A stretch of DNA of 64,000 nt from NCBI RefSeq assembly GCF_003024715.1, contig NZ_PYLO01000002.1, forward strand, positions 744,001 to 808,000. The letters are read 5' to 3'. Shown here piece by piece: positions 1 to 9,086 of the stretch. Under the pieces are notes generated by a model. It was not told the origin of the DNA. It saw only the letters and a list, made by a program, of their open reading frames with translations, and made no database searches. The position numbers were made by a program, and so were the translations under genes. Source of the DNA: Clostridium fessum. GTDB taxonomy: Bacteria > Bacillota > Clostridia > Lachnospirales > Lachnospiraceae. Every line of letters begins with the position of its first letter. The first letter of the stretch is position 1.

Positions 1-620
1 CTTGTCTTCTATAATCTATAAATTGACTCGCCGGTTCCTGTTTCTGTGATTTCTCTTTCTACTTTTATGGCATACATCGAACATCCATCTGTATCCATTT
101 CCCGTCCCCCAGCTTACTCTCATTTCCTCATTCATGAGAGCAGCGCCTTCTTCTGACAGGCTATTTTTCATGTCCGGATGCCTTCACTGACAGGATTCTT
201 TTCCGTTCCGACTTGTCTTACGATTGGCTTTATTTTTGATTTGTATTTAGGTAATTTTTAGAATTACACACAAAATATTGAACTCATTTTCTTTCATAAC
301 ACAATATATAGTGTGTTCGTCGTGACGTATTTAAGCATACACCAATTAGATTAAAAATGGAAGAGGATTCCCCTATATTTTTTCGAATCAGAATTTTGCA
401 CAAAAATCATTTTCTCCCTTTACAAACACCCAAATCTGTGATCCCCTTTCCACGACGTTCTTTCCAGACTTATCCACCGTCCCATGTGCAAAACCCACCT
501 CGTCATTTCTCCCATGGCTGCATCCCATATACCCTCTGAGTCTCCTTCGCCCATACCCTTATCTGTTTTAAAAATACCGAAAATAATGCTTTTTAAAATA
601 TTTTTAAAAATATTTAAAAA
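1..620. other. Left-edge intergenic stretch
   Basis: No convincing gene is visible in these bases. Short reading frames on the plus strand lack ribosome sites and have no recognisable protein character. The right part becomes very A+T-rich and leads into the tRNA promoter. The left edge may hold the downstream region of a gene outside the window. Confidence 0.5.
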
Positions 621-624
621 ACTG

Positions 625-653
625 TTGACATTTTATTCTGGATGGAGTAGAAT
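625..653 (+). promoter_or_regulatory. Sigma-A type promoter of tRNA-Lys
   Basis: A consensus -35 TTGACA (625-630) and a -10 TAGAAT (648-653) are separated by 17 bases. They lie about 45 bases before the tRNA, as expected for a strong stable-RNA promoter. Confidence 0.85.
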
Positions 654-697
654 AACACATGTCTTACGGATGAGGCATCCGCAAGAAAACAAAATAA

Positions 698-770
698 GCG
701 CCTTTAGCTCAGTTGGTAGAGCAGTAGACTCTTAATCTATTTGTCCAGGGTTCGAGTCCCTGAAGGCGCA
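698..770 (+). tRNA. tRNA-Lys (anticodon CTT)
   Basis: A full cloverleaf can be folded. The acceptor arm GCGCCTT pairs with AAGGCGC, the D arm contains AGCTCAGTTGGTAGAGC, and the anticodon loop is CTCTTAA with anticodon CTT. The T arm contains GGTTCGAGTCC, followed by discriminator A. The CCA is not encoded. It reads AAG codons. Confidence 0.95.
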
Positions 771-840
771 CTATCAAGTGCTTGTTTCGCAGACCGAGAG
801 CTGTGGGGCAGGCACTTTGTGCGTTAGCAATGAGGCGTGC

Positions 841-913
841 AAAGAAAAAAAGAGATGGCGGATGACGCGTTGTGCTTGCACATAAGCAGCATCCGTTATC
901 TCTTTTTTTCTTT
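841..913 (+). terminator. Terminator after tRNA-Lys
   Basis: A 15-base A-rich arm (841-855) pairs with its complement (899-913), and an inner CGGATG/CATCCG helix strengthens the stem. The A-tract on one side and T-tract on the other suit termination in both directions, so it may also end the minus-strand trxA transcript. Confidence 0.7.
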
Positions 914-1030
914 ATAGGGCGAATGCCCGACAGCGAGGAAAAGCGCCAGCTTTTTCGAGCTGCGCACGCCGGGACTCAAAGACGCAACCTTTTTTACCCC
1001 GCCCCACGCCGGACTCCAAAGACGCAGCTT

Positions 1031-1348
1031 TTACAGCGCCCGCCCAATCGCCTTCTCCACTTCCTTCTTTGAACTAGCGCCGACTTCCTTGCTGAACACT
1101 TCCCCATTCCGGAAAATAATCATCGTCGGGATCGACATAACCTTATACTGGACTGCAATATCCGGGTTCTCATCGACATTCAGCTTTCCGATCTTCACTT
1201 TTCCCTCATACTCGCCCGCCAGCTGCCCGATCACCGGCGCCATCATCTGGCACGGACCGCACCAGTCTGCATAAAAATCAACCAGTACCGGAATCTCCGA
1301 TTTCAGTACCTCCTCCTCAAAATTCGCGGTCGTAAACTTCATTTCCAT
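1031..1348 (-). CDS. trxA: Thioredoxin
   Basis: This 105-residue protein is a thiol-disulfide reductant for cytoplasmic enzymes such as ribonucleotide reductase and peroxiredoxins. The active site WCGPC is at residues 29-33, inside the typical FYADWCGPC context. The cis-proline loop SIPT and a C-terminal helix are present, and the length matches the family. The ATG at 1348 is preceded ten bases upstream by GGAGG; a GTG three bases earlier is also possible. The next gene downstream on the plus strand is a tRNA facing it, with a shared two-way terminator. A small unknown reading frame lies directly upstream. Confidence 0.95.
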   Translation of the reverse strand: MEMKFTTANFEEEVLKSEIPVLVDFYADWCGPCQMMAPVIGQLAGEYEGKVKIGKLNVDENPDIAVQYKVMSIPTMIIFRNGEVFSKEVGASSKKEVEKAIGRAL

Positions 1349-1409
1349 CACTCATTTCCTCCTTTCGTTCTATCCATACAGGCAGTCAACAGAAGTGCCC
1401 TGTTTCTCT

Positions 1410-1553
1410 TTACGACGGCTTCTTTTTACCGCCTCCCAGTGCCTTTGCTGCCTCTTCCATCGATTTTTTCCATTTTAACGCCTGTTTATTCAGTTCTACC
1501 TTATCGCTGGTCGCCTGAATGAGTTTCCGTGTAAGCTGCTTTTTAATATCCAT
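1410..1553 (-). CDS. Small basic protein, 47 residues, unknown
   Basis: The frame opens at an ATG and encodes a lysine-rich, mainly helical protein beginning MDIKKQLTRKL and ending ALGGGKKKPS. It lies on the trxA strand about 60 bases upstream of trxA. The amphipathic, charged composition looks coding rather than random. The ribosome site is weak, with AGGA directly against the start, so the start is uncertain. No function is recognised. It may be a small DNA- or RNA-binding protein or a fortuitous frame. Confidence 0.45.
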   Translation of the reverse strand: MDIKKQLTRKLIQATSDKVELNKQALKWKKSMEEAAKALGGGKKKPS

Positions 1554-1713
1554 TCCTGATTTCTGGCAAACGCTCTGCGCACCTCGTTACCATTCATGTG
1601 AGTCCAGGTTTCTCACAAAAAGCACCGCCGCGCATCCAGCCATCCTTCTTTATATTATAGTAAATATATGCAGCTTTTATTTTCTTTATTCCGGCTCTGC
1701 CAGCTCAGATAAC

Positions 1714-1797
1714 CGTTAAATACGGCAAATTCCTGCTACCACCACGTTTTCTTACGGCACTTTCGGTTCCAAAAGTGCCTACCCGTGCCCAGTAACG
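1714..1797 (+). repeat. Dispersed structured repeat, copy 1 (5'-truncated)
   Basis: This copy contains the right two thirds of a repeat found five times in the first 12 kb. The core has the hairpin GGCACTTT/AAAGTGCC and ends with CAGTAAC. The left hairpin arm is missing. Confidence 0.8.
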
Positions 1798-1803
1798 ATT
1801 TTC

Positions 1804-2439
1804 CTACCGCACTGCCACCAGCTTGCAGATCGGCTTGCCCTGCGCCGAGAACTTTGCCTCGTACTCGGTCATGACGTTGCCCTCTGCCATCTCGCTGTGG
1901 TGCAGGTCACGGGTATATTCTGTGATGCGCCAGCCCGCCTCCGGGATGGCTTCCAGGGAATAGGAAAATAAATCCTGGTTGTCCGTCTTGAACTCGACTC
2001 TTCCATCCTTCTGGAGAACCTGATCGTACACTGCCATAAATGGCGGCGAGGTCAGTCTCCGTCTCGCATGGCGGTCCTTCGGCCACGGATCCGAAAAATT
2101 CAAATAAATCCGCTCTACTTCCCCCGGTCCAAAAATCTCTGCCAGTTCTCTGGCATCCTCACATAAGAAATAGATATTGGACAGTTCCATCTGTTCTCTC
2201 TTGCGGATCGCCTTTAAAAGAACCGTCGAATATTTCTCAATACCCACAAAATTCACATCCGGGTTGCGGGACGCCTGCTCCAAAATAAACTGACCTTTAC
2301 CCATACCCACCTCGATGCGGATCGGATGGTCATTTCCAAAAATCTGCTGCCAGGTTCCCTTCTTCTCCTTCGCCCCATGAACCACATGCGGGTTTTCTTC
2401 TATCATCTGCTCTGCGCCCGGTATATGGCGTAATCTCAT
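1804..2439 (-). CDS. trmB: tRNA (guanine-N7-)-methyltransferase
   Basis: TrmB transfers a methyl group from S-adenosylmethionine to N7 of G46 in the variable loop of tRNAs. The 211-residue protein has the SAM-binding motif EVGMGKGQF near residue 43 and the family signature LNFSDPWPKDRHARRRL. The C-terminal T-x-Y-E-x-K-F segment is also present. Length and motif order match full-length bacterial TrmB. The ATG has a good AGGAGG site. It appears to be a single-gene unit, with dispersed repeats on both sides. Confidence 0.95.
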   Translation of the reverse strand: MRLRHIPGAEQMIEENPHVVHGAKEKKGTWQQIFGNDHPIRIEVGMGKGQFILEQASRNPDVNFVGIEKYSTVLLKAIRKREQMELSNIYFLCEDARELAEIFGPGEVERIYLNFSDPWPKDRHARRRLTSPPFMAVYDQVLQKDGRVEFKTDNQDLFSYSLEAIPEAGWRITEYTRDLHHSEMAEGNVMTEYEAKFSAQGKPICKLVAVR

Positions 2440-2614
2440 CTTCGTTCCTCCTGCTGTCTACAATCTGCGCCGTCCCGGATGGACTTTCTTCCGTACCGTA
2501 TCATTCCGTTGAGACGCCCCGGCTTACCCGCCGGATCTATCCTTATCTTACCATTGAAGCCCCCATTTCGCAAGCTAAGGTGCTCTATTTTCACACCATT
2601 TTACGATCCCCGTG

Positions 2615-2741
2615 TACTGTTCACGCATACGTGCCCAGTAACGGAATTCGCCGTGGCTTCGCATTTAAATACGGCAAATTCCTGCTGCCCCCACGTTTTC
2701 TTGCGGCACTTTCGGTTCCAAAAATGCCTGCCCATAAACAG
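2615..2741 (+). repeat. Dispersed structured repeat, copy 2
   Basis: Nearly full length. It starts TACTGTTCACG and ends near CCATAAACAG. It carries hairpin 1 (GGAATT-GCCGT against ACGGCAAATTCC) and hairpin 2 (GGCACTTT, one arm mutated). It occupies the middle of the 575-base gap between trmB and the next gene. Nothing else is recognised in that gap. Confidence 0.85.
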
Positions 2742-3014
2742 CCTCCCCTCTCCTTCATGCCGTCCTTTCTAATCCGTCCGACTTTGTGTCCTTTTCTTAC
2801 AAATTTCATAACTTTTCCAATTTTTATCATTTTATAGATGAATAATTCAAGCGATTATATTATAATAATTTTAGGACAAAACCAAACATACGGTCACGAA
2901 ATGACTGCCGTCTTTTCACCCCTTCGCCGGACATTCAAAAGTCAGGATCCGTCCGGGAACAGCCGCCGGCACGCCGGTTTCGGACCCGCATCATATACAC
3001 AGGAGGATATGCCT

Positions 3015-3917
3015 ATGGGAACAACAGCTAACACAGGTCAGAGCACCTGGGAACAGATCCACGGCGGGGTTCGCGAGACCGAACGCCTGATCGGACAGAA
3101 GAATTATAACCTGGCGATGGTGAAAGCCCGCCAGACCCTTGAATACATGGTCAAATGCCTCTGCGAGCGGTATGGCATTCTGGAAACCGGTCTTCTGGAG
3201 ATGATCGACGCCCTCTACAGCGCCGGAAAAATCAGCAAGACCACCTGCGAACATTACCACAAGATCCGCACGATCGGCAACAAGGCGATCCATGAGGGAG
3301 ACAACAGCGCCTACAACGCCAATCAGGCGCATCACCTTCTGTCGCAGGAGGTCTACACCTTCGCAAATGACTACAATGACACAAAAAAATCCACCCGGGC
3401 TTCCCGAAGTGCAGCTCCAACCCCCGCTTCTTCCCGCCTTCGCGGGAACAGCCGACATTCCTCTGCCAGCTCTGGAAACGGAAAACCTGCCGGCACACGT
3501 TCCGGCAGCTCCGAGGGACGCCGTCCGCGCGCCTATGCAGGCGGTCCGTCTTTTGAATTTCGAAGCATTATTAAACCAGTGCTTCTGATTATTATTATCA
3601 TCCTGCTGCTTTTGATCATCAAGATGATACGCCCTGCGACGGATGCCAAACCGGATTCTACTGCAGCCGTCAGCACCGAATCGCTGGCTCCAGAAACCGA
3701 GGCAGAGACCGTTGCCGCAGAATCGACCGTTTACCGGACCACCGACACAGTCAATGTCCGTCCGGAACCATCCACCGACACCGACAGGATTGGTGTTCTA
3801 GCACCAGATACCGATGTGGAATATCTCCGTGATTACGACGAAAAATGGGCGGTAATCAGCTACAACGGACAGGAAGCCTACGTTTCCAGAGACTTTATCC
3901 GGCAGGTTTCGCAGTAA
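3015..3917 (+). CDS. DUF4145-like / SH3-domain single-pass membrane protein
   Basis: The protein of 300 residues has three parts. Residues 1 to about 125 form a helical DUF4145-like domain (TWEQIHGGVRETERLIG onward, with the NKAIHEG motif typical of that fold). A low-complexity Ser/Arg/Gly linker leads to one strongly hydrophobic transmembrane helix near residue 185. The last 65 residues are a bacterial SH3 domain with the signature TVNVRPEPSTDTDRIG. The SH3 domain is probably extracellular, bound to cell wall, with the DUF4145 domain in the cytoplasm. The start at 3015 is chosen because AGGAGG lies eight bases upstream. The open frame extends back to 2838 but has no ribosome site there. The exact role is unknown. 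Confidence 0.8.
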   Translation: MGTTANTGQSTWEQIHGGVRETERLIGQKNYNLAMVKARQTLEYMVKCLCERYGILETGLLEMIDALYSAGKISKTTCEHYHKIRTIGNKAIHEGDNSAYNANQAHHLLSQEVYTFANDYNDTKKSTRASRSAAPTPASSRLRGNSRHSSASSGNGKPAGTRSGSSEGRRPRAYAGGPSFEFRSIIKPVLLIIIIILLLLIIKMIRPATDAKPDSTAAVSTESLAPETEAETVAAESTVYRTTDTVNVRPEPSTDTDRIGVLAPDTDVEYLRDYDEKWAVISYNGQEAYVSRDFIRQVSQ

Positions 3918-3926
3918 TCAGCCAAA

Positions 3927-3979
3927 AAAAGGAACCATACATGCAGTGATTCTTCTCCCTGACATACATGGTTCCTTTT
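3927..3979 (+). terminator. Terminator of the DUF4145/SH3 gene
   Basis: AAAAGGAACCAT and ATGGTTCCTTTT form a 12-base perfect stem just after the stop codon. A T-rich tail follows. Confidence 0.8.
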
Positions 3980-4058
3980 CATTTTCTTTGTACAATGGTT
4001 CATCACTTTCGCAATTATACTTTCCGCAATGAATCCCTGAATTTACTCAACTCAAATT

Positions 4059-4721
4059 TTACTTCAAATCCCGAATTTTCTCCGCCAGCGGCACAATCTC
4101 CTCCAGCGAATTTAACTCATAGTCCGCCAGACTCCGGTCAAAGGAAAAACGGTTATCGATGAGCGCCGCCACTGTCATTCCCGCGCAGTGCCCCGCCGTG
4201 ATGCCGACCGTCGAATCCTCAATCACAAGGCACTCCTCCGGCTGCAGGCCCATCTGCTCCGCCGTATAGAGGTAAACCGCCGGATCCGGCTTGCTGCGCT
4301 TGAACGTACTCGCACTGATCATCCGCTCCAGACGGGACGCCACGCCATTTTCCTTTAAAATGCGCTCCACCTGCTCAATATTCGTCGCGGATGCGACCGC
4401 CAGCCGGAAGCCCTCTGCTTTCAGGCGATCCATCACATCCAGAATCTCCGGGCGGAAGATCGAGAGATAATCAATCGAATTAAAAATGTCCGTCCAGCGC
4501 CCCAGATACTCGTCATGCAGCTCCTGCCAGGTCTGACCATTGTGGATCGCCTTCTCCACAACCATCCAGCAGTCCTGCTTCGTCGTCCCCACCGTCCCGT
4601 GCAGACTCTCCAGAGTCACCTCCGGATTTTTCGTTTTTGCATATTCATACAGATAATTCAGATAAATTCCTTCACTGTCAATGATGACCCCATCCATATC
4701 AAAGATGACTGCCTTTATCAT
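4059..4721 (-). CDS. HAD-family phosphatase / beta-phosphoglucomutase-like
   Basis: This 220-residue hydrolase of the haloacid dehalogenase superfamily (subfamily IA) probably acts on a small phosphorylated sugar or nucleotide in the cytoplasm. Motif I is DMDGVIID (Asp nucleophile at residue 8), motif II is in VASATN, motif III Lys is in KRSKPDP, and motif IV is IEDSTVGI. A helical cap lies between motifs I and II. Length and motifs fit the phosphoglycolate phosphatase / beta-phosphoglucomutase group. The substrate cannot be told from sequence. It stands alone, facing a repeat copy. Confidence 0.85.
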   Translation of the reverse strand: MIKAVIFDMDGVIIDSEGIYLNYLYEYAKTKNPEVTLESLHGTVGTTKQDCWMVVEKAIHNGQTWQELHDEYLGRWTDIFNSIDYLSIFRPEILDVMDRLKAEGFRLAVASATNIEQVERILKENGVASRLERMISASTFKRSKPDPAVYLYTAEQMGLQPEECLVIEDSTVGITAGHCAGMTVAALIDNRFSFDRSLADYELNSLEEIVPLAEKIRDLK

Positions 4722-4837
4722 ATTCGTATCCTCTCTCTTTCTGCTCCAGATTATAACATCTTCCTCCAGTATACAGGAATCCCCCGCCAGCTGGCAAGCC
4801 CCTATTCCACCCTCCCGCCATTCTTTCGAAAAATTTA

Positions 4838-4968
4838 TTACTGTTCACGCATCGTGCCCAGTAACGGAATTTGCCGTGGCTTCGCATTCAAATACGGCAA
4901 ACTCCTGCTGCCACCATGTTTTCTTACGGCACTTTCGATTCCAAAAGTGCCTACCCGTAAACAGTAAC
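4838..4968 (+). repeat. Dispersed structured repeat, copy 3 (complete)
   Basis: A complete unit. The ends TTACTGT (4838) and ACAGTAAC (4968) are inverted, and both hairpins are present. It lies in the 440-base gap before the DUF1461-carboxypeptidase gene. No other feature is certain in that gap. Confidence 0.9.
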
Positions 4969-5161
4969 AAAAATTTCACATATTTTTCCATTTCGCGCCT
5001 TTTCATGCTTCCCCGAAACTGTTATACTGGATAACGAAACGGAAACTTTAACATACAGAGCCGTTTCAAGGAAAATAGAACAAACGACCTCTTTACAAAT
5101 TTATCACATAAAATGAAAGGCTGCAGCTGTACCACAACCCGACAGCCGCGAAAGGTTTTAT

Positions 5162-7531
5162 ATGACACAGAAAAAAACATATTTAAGCTGGCTTCTGGGG
5201 CTTATCTGTGCTTTCAGTCTGATGATCGTGTTTCTGATCACCTCGGTGGAAGCCGTCGCCTACTGGACGCCGCATTATTATGAAAATGAATACACCCGCT
5301 ACCAGGTTGCCGATGATGTCCATATGGAGATGGACGACCTGCTTTACGTGACGGACGAGATGATGGCGTATCTGCGCGGCAGCCGCGACGATCTGAACAT
5401 TGACACCGTCGTAGACGGGACGCCGCGCGAATTTTTCAACGCCAGGGAGAAGGCGCACATGGCGGATGTCCGCAACCTCTTTCTCGGAGGACTGGCGCTG
5501 CGCCGCCTCTGCCTGTTTCTGGCAGCGGCATCGGTTGCACTGCTGGCACTTTTCAAGGTTCCGTTAAAACACCTGCTGCCACGGATGCTCTGCGCCGGGA
5601 CGGTTTTATTTCTGGGCGTGACCGCCCTGCTTGCCGGGATCATTTCCACTGATTTTACGAAATATTTTATTATTTTTCACAAAATCTTCTTTACCAACGA
5701 TCTCTGGCAGCTCGATCCGCGGACCGATCTTCTGATCAACATCGTGCCGGAACCATTTTTCATGGACACCGCCGCCCGGATCGGCATCACCTTCTGCCTG
5801 ATGACCAGCGCCCTGTTTCTTCTCTGTCTTGCATGTATCCTGCGGGAACACCGCAGGGGCAAATCAGGAGCAGAAAATTCCGGAAATTCCGGAGGCGGCA
5901 GCTCTCCAGGTAGTTCCATCCACCCGGCTGCTCCGGATTTGAAGACGAAAATAGCTGGCAGCACAGGCAGCAAGTTGTCCTTGTTTTTAATTGGTACACT
6001 TTTGCTGTCCCTGCTCGCCGCCCCGATGCAGGCGCTTGCCTCCACCGACTGGCCAGCGGACATTTCCATTGACTCCGACGCCGGGATCGTCATGGACGCC
6101 AACACCGGAGTCGTTTTATATGGAAAAAACATCCATGAAACCTACTCTCCCGCCAGTATCACGAAGGTTCTGACCTCCCTCATCGTTCTGGAGCACTGTT
6201 CCCTCGATGAGACAGTCACCTTTTCCGAGAGCGCGGTCTACAACGTGGAGTCCAACAGCAGCAGCGCCGGATACGATACAGGCGATACTGCCAGCGTCAA
6301 GGACTGCCTCTACGCCCTGCTTTTAAAATCAGCCAATGAGGCTGCCAACGCACTCGCCGAGCACGTTGCTGGCTCCGCTGATGCATTTGCTGTTTTGATG
6401 AATGAAAAAGCCGCCGAGCTTGGGTGCCAGGATTCGCATTTTGCAAATCCGAGCGGTCTGAATAACGAGGAACACTATGTCAGCGCCTACGACATGGCGC
6501 TCATCACGCGGGCGGCATTTGAAAATCCTACGTTTGCCAAGATCGTCGAGACAACCTACTATAAACTGCCGCCGAACCAGAAAAATCCCGAGGGACAGGG
6601 CATCTCCCCGGGCAATAAGCTGGTCAAAAAGAACTGGCCGCAGTACTACCGTCCGGACGTCCTCGGTGGCAAAACCGGTTATACCTCCATCGCCCTCAAC
6701 ACACTGGTCAATGGTGCCAGACAGGGCGATACGACACTGATTACCGTCATCCTGCACAGCAACAACACGCAGTATGAGGATACCAGCCGGCTGCTCGACT
6801 TTGGATTTAACAATTTCCAGTCGGTCAAAATTGCAGATTATGATCAAACTTTTTCAAATATCGGAAAAGATTTAAAAATTGCAGATGTGTCTACCGCCGG
6901 GGGCGAATCCCTGTCCATCGACCCAGATAGCCGCGTGGTACTTCCAAAAACAGCGGATTTCTCGGAGACAACGACCTCCTTCGACTATGAGATCACGGCT
7001 GGCGCACCGGACGGCACGATCGCCTGTGTCACTTATTCGCTCGGGGATCACAAGGTTGGCCAGGCATATCTGACCCTCACCGACAGCAGCCAGACAGCGG
7101 CAGATATTCCCGAAAAGCTTGTATCCCAGGCGGCAACAGCTGCCGCGCAGGACAGCTCCGACACTGCCCTTTCAAACGGCTCCTCGGAGGCCTTGCCGCT
7201 CTCCAATCCGCCCGAATCGGCTGCTAATCAGGAAAATAGTTCCACCGGTAAATCCTTTGGACAGCTGTTTCATATTTCCGTCCGCGTTCCACCGGCATTC
7301 ATCGCCGCACTGACCGCCATTCTTGTCGTGATCGGCGCGGTCACCGCCGGCATCCGTTTTCTCCAGATGCAGCGCCGCCAGGAGGAGGACGCCCTCGCAG
7401 AACGCCGCAGACGGCGCGCGGAACGTCTGCGCGACAGCGGAATGTCCGAAGCAGATTTCGACCTGATGATGCAGGACCGCCGAACGGCGCTGGCGAAAAA
7501 AAGGAAGAAACGATCGCATAAAATCCCATAA
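5162..7531 (+). CDS. DUF1461 membrane domain fused to D-Ala-D-Ala carboxypeptidase
   Basis: This 789-residue protein joins two families that are normally separate. Residues 1 to about 230 are a TIGR01906/DUF1461 integral membrane domain with four helices and a large loop after helix 1. A Gly/Ser linker follows. A hydrophobic segment ending MQALA resembles the signal peptide of a free secreted enzyme. Residues about 300-570 are a peptidase S11 domain, a penicillin-binding DacA-type enzyme that trims peptidoglycan stem peptides. It has SITK at 332-335, SAN at 390-392 and KTG at 504-506, all intact. A C-terminal helix and a very basic tail of about 50 residues end the protein. The ribosome site before the ATG is weak (GAAAGG). 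A strong terminator follows. The enzymatic assignment is firm; the reason for the fusion is unknown. Confidence 0.9.
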   Translation: MTQKKTYLSWLLGLICAFSLMIVFLITSVEAVAYWTPHYYENEYTRYQVADDVHMEMDDLLYVTDEMMAYLRGSRDDLNIDTVVDGTPREFFNAREKAHMADVRNLFLGGLALRRLCLFLAAASVALLALFKVPLKHLLPRMLCAGTVLFLGVTALLAGIISTDFTKYFIIFHKIFFTNDLWQLDPRTDLLINIVPEPFFMDTAARIGITFCLMTSALFLLCLACILREHRRGKSGAENSGNSGGGSSPGSSIHPAAPDLKTKIAGSTGSKLSLFLIGTLLLSLLAAPMQALASTDWPADISIDSDAGIVMDANTGVVLYGKNIHETYSPASITKVLTSLIVLEHCSLDETVTFSESAVYNVESNSSSAGYDTGDTASVKDCLYALLLKSANEAANALAEHVAGSADAFAVLMNEKAAELGCQDSHFANPSGLNNEEHYVSAYDMALITRAAFENPTFAKIVETTYYKLPPNQKNPEGQGISPGNKLVKKNWPQYYRPDVLGGKTGYTSIALNTLVNGARQGDTTLITVILHSNNTQYEDTSRLLDFGFNNFQSVKIADYDQTFSNIGKDLKIADVSTAGGESLSIDPDSRVVLPKTADFSETTTSFDYEITAGAPDGTIACVTYSLGDHKVGQAYLTLTDSSQTAADIPEKLVSQAATAAAQDSSDTALSNGSSEALPLSNPPESAANQENSSTGKSFGQLFHISVRVPPAFIAALTAILVVIGAVTAGIRFLQMQRRQEEDALAERRRRRAERLRDSGMSEADFDLMMQDRRTALAKKRKKRSHKIP

Positions 7532-7539
7532 CTGACACA

Positions 7540-7625
7540 AAAAGAGTTACCAGATGTGGAAATTCTCTTCTTTTACCTTACTCTAAACAGGCAGGAGAAA
7601 CATTTCCATATCCAGTAACTCTTTT
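7540..7625. terminator. Two-way terminator between convergent genes
   Basis: AAAAGAGTTAC (7540-7550) pairs with GTAACTCTTTT (7615-7625). An inner GTGGAAA/TTTCCAT helix is also present. It separates the carboxypeptidase fusion gene from the convergent exonuclease gene. Confidence 0.8.
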
Positions 7626-7689
7626 CTATGAATTTTTTCTTTTCTCTAATTTCTATTTCATACGCTCCATCCGCCCGGCTGCCTTCACC

Positions 7690-8673
7690 CTACTCGGCTG
7701 CTTCTGCCGCCTTTCCAGACTTCTTCGCCTTGTTGCGTTCCGCGCGCTTCTTCTTCGTTTCCTCCTTCTTCTGCTCCACGTAGGCCGCTCCCTCTTCACC
7801 GACCAGCTTCGTCGTCTTAACAGCAAAGAACGAGCCGTCCTCCGACTTCTTCATCCGGATCTTTCCCTTCATATAACCGTGCTCCGGGCAGACCGCCAGA
7901 CAGAAGTAAAATTTCTGGTTTGAGGAAAACCAGCGGATCTTTTTCCGCAAGGTCCGGCGGCATTTGTAACAAACCATCTCCGCCACACGCCGTTCCTCCA
8001 AAATCTCTTCCTTCGTCTCATGCTCACGCGACACAAATTTCGCATATTCTGGAAATTCCAGGTAGATCTCTTCCTCCTCCGTCAGCGGCGGCTGGTAATA
8101 ATCCACTGAAACATACTCCATCATGCTGTAAAAGTCCATCTCACTCATGACACGCCCCGTGTAGTACGCATCATCCAGCGCCCGGTGGAACGGGCGGTCT
8201 TCCGTGAGGTGCAATTCCTCTACCACGGTATCTAACGACTCCTTTTGCTTGGTGCCGTGGATCAGAGCATAGATTTTCTGCAAATCATAATAGAGAAGCG
8301 GCGATGGAAACTGCAGCTCCATCCCGTGATATACCATATTCCGCTGCAATTCGGTCAGATCCATCGAGCCCCACGTACAGAACCGGTAATCATCCCCGCA
8401 CCATTCTAAAAATTCGGTCATCGCACGCACAAAATCCTCGCCTTCTGTGTCAAGCTGCTCGATCGACATATGCGTCACTTCTGATATCTTATAATGCATC
8501 TGCCGGTACACCCGCGGGCGGATCAGACGGCGAAATTCCGAAATGATTTGAAGATTTTTATTTAATTTTACCGCGCCTATCTCAATAATCTCAAATGGAA
8601 GCCGGTTCATCGAGCCTTCCTTGCCCGCCGGACTCTGGTTCCATTCCAGATCCAATACTATAAACTGTCCCAT
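7690..8673 (-). CDS. DEDDh 3'-5' exonuclease with C-terminal zinc-binding region
   Basis: The first 200 residues are an RNase T / DnaQ-fold exonuclease related to KapD and ERI-1 type enzymes. Exo I is VLDLEWN (D8, E10), and Exo II is around WGSMDL. Exo III is HRALDDAYYTG, with the catalytic His and Asp. The last 120 residues contain CYKCRR and C-x3-C-x2-H elements that could bind zinc, and a Lys/Glu-rich tail. It probably trims single-stranded RNA or DNA ends in the cytoplasm. Length is 327 residues. The ATG lacks a strong ribosome site, but no better start is visible. Confidence 0.85.
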   Translation of the reverse strand: MGQFIVLDLEWNQSPAGKEGSMNRLPFEIIEIGAVKLNKNLQIISEFRRLIRPRVYRQMHYKISEVTHMSIEQLDTEGEDFVRAMTEFLEWCGDDYRFCTWGSMDLTELQRNMVYHGMELQFPSPLLYYDLQKIYALIHGTKQKESLDTVVEELHLTEDRPFHRALDDAYYTGRVMSEMDFYSMMEYVSVDYYQPPLTEEEEIYLEFPEYAKFVSREHETKEEILEERRVAEMVCYKCRRTLRKKIRWFSSNQKFYFCLAVCPEHGYMKGKIRMKKSEDGSFFAVKTTKLVGEEGAAYVEQKKEETKKKRAERNKAKKSGKAAEAAE

Positions 8674-8786
8674 AATTCTCGTCTCTTTGTAACGGTTCCG
8701 TTTTCTCCGCGTTACCTCTTACTTTTCTTTCTTCACGTTGTCACTGTCCATAACTTTACCACAAATCTGTGTATAAGTCCATATCA

Positions 8787-8956
8787 GGTTACCGGGCACA
8801 CATGCGGGGACAGTAATATTTTTGTTACTATACACGGGTAGGCACTTTTGGAACCGAAAGTGCCGTAAGAAAACGTGGTGGCAGCAGGAATTTGCCGTAT
8901 TTAAATGCGAAGCCACGGCAAATTCCGTTACTGGACACGTATGCGTGTACAGTAAC
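8787..8956 (-). repeat. Dispersed structured repeat, copy 4 (complete, reverse), with extra partial end
   Basis: The complete copy is 8824-8956 on the minus strand, with both hairpins and both inverted ends. A diverged copy of the first 30 bases of the unit lies at 8787-8818. The copy occupies the 413-base gap before the RelA/SpoT gene. Confidence 0.9.
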
Positions 8957-9086
8957 ATATTTTTTACATAGAACCACTGGCAGAGTGCCTCCATCTTTGC
9001 TATACTTCATGATAGAACGAAGAAGCATTTCTTTTATCAGAATGCTTTCTTCTAAGCTTTATTATGCACCTTGGGAGGAGCTGCTT

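Noticed and set aside
2838-3014. Upstream extension of the DUF4145/SH3 frame
   Set aside because: No ribosome site at 2838. AGGAGG at 3001 sets the start at 3015, and the extension has non-coding composition.
8892-9086. Upstream extension of the RelA/SpoT frame
   Set aside because: It translates the dispersed repeat copy. The good ribosome site is at 9074 for the ATG at 9087.
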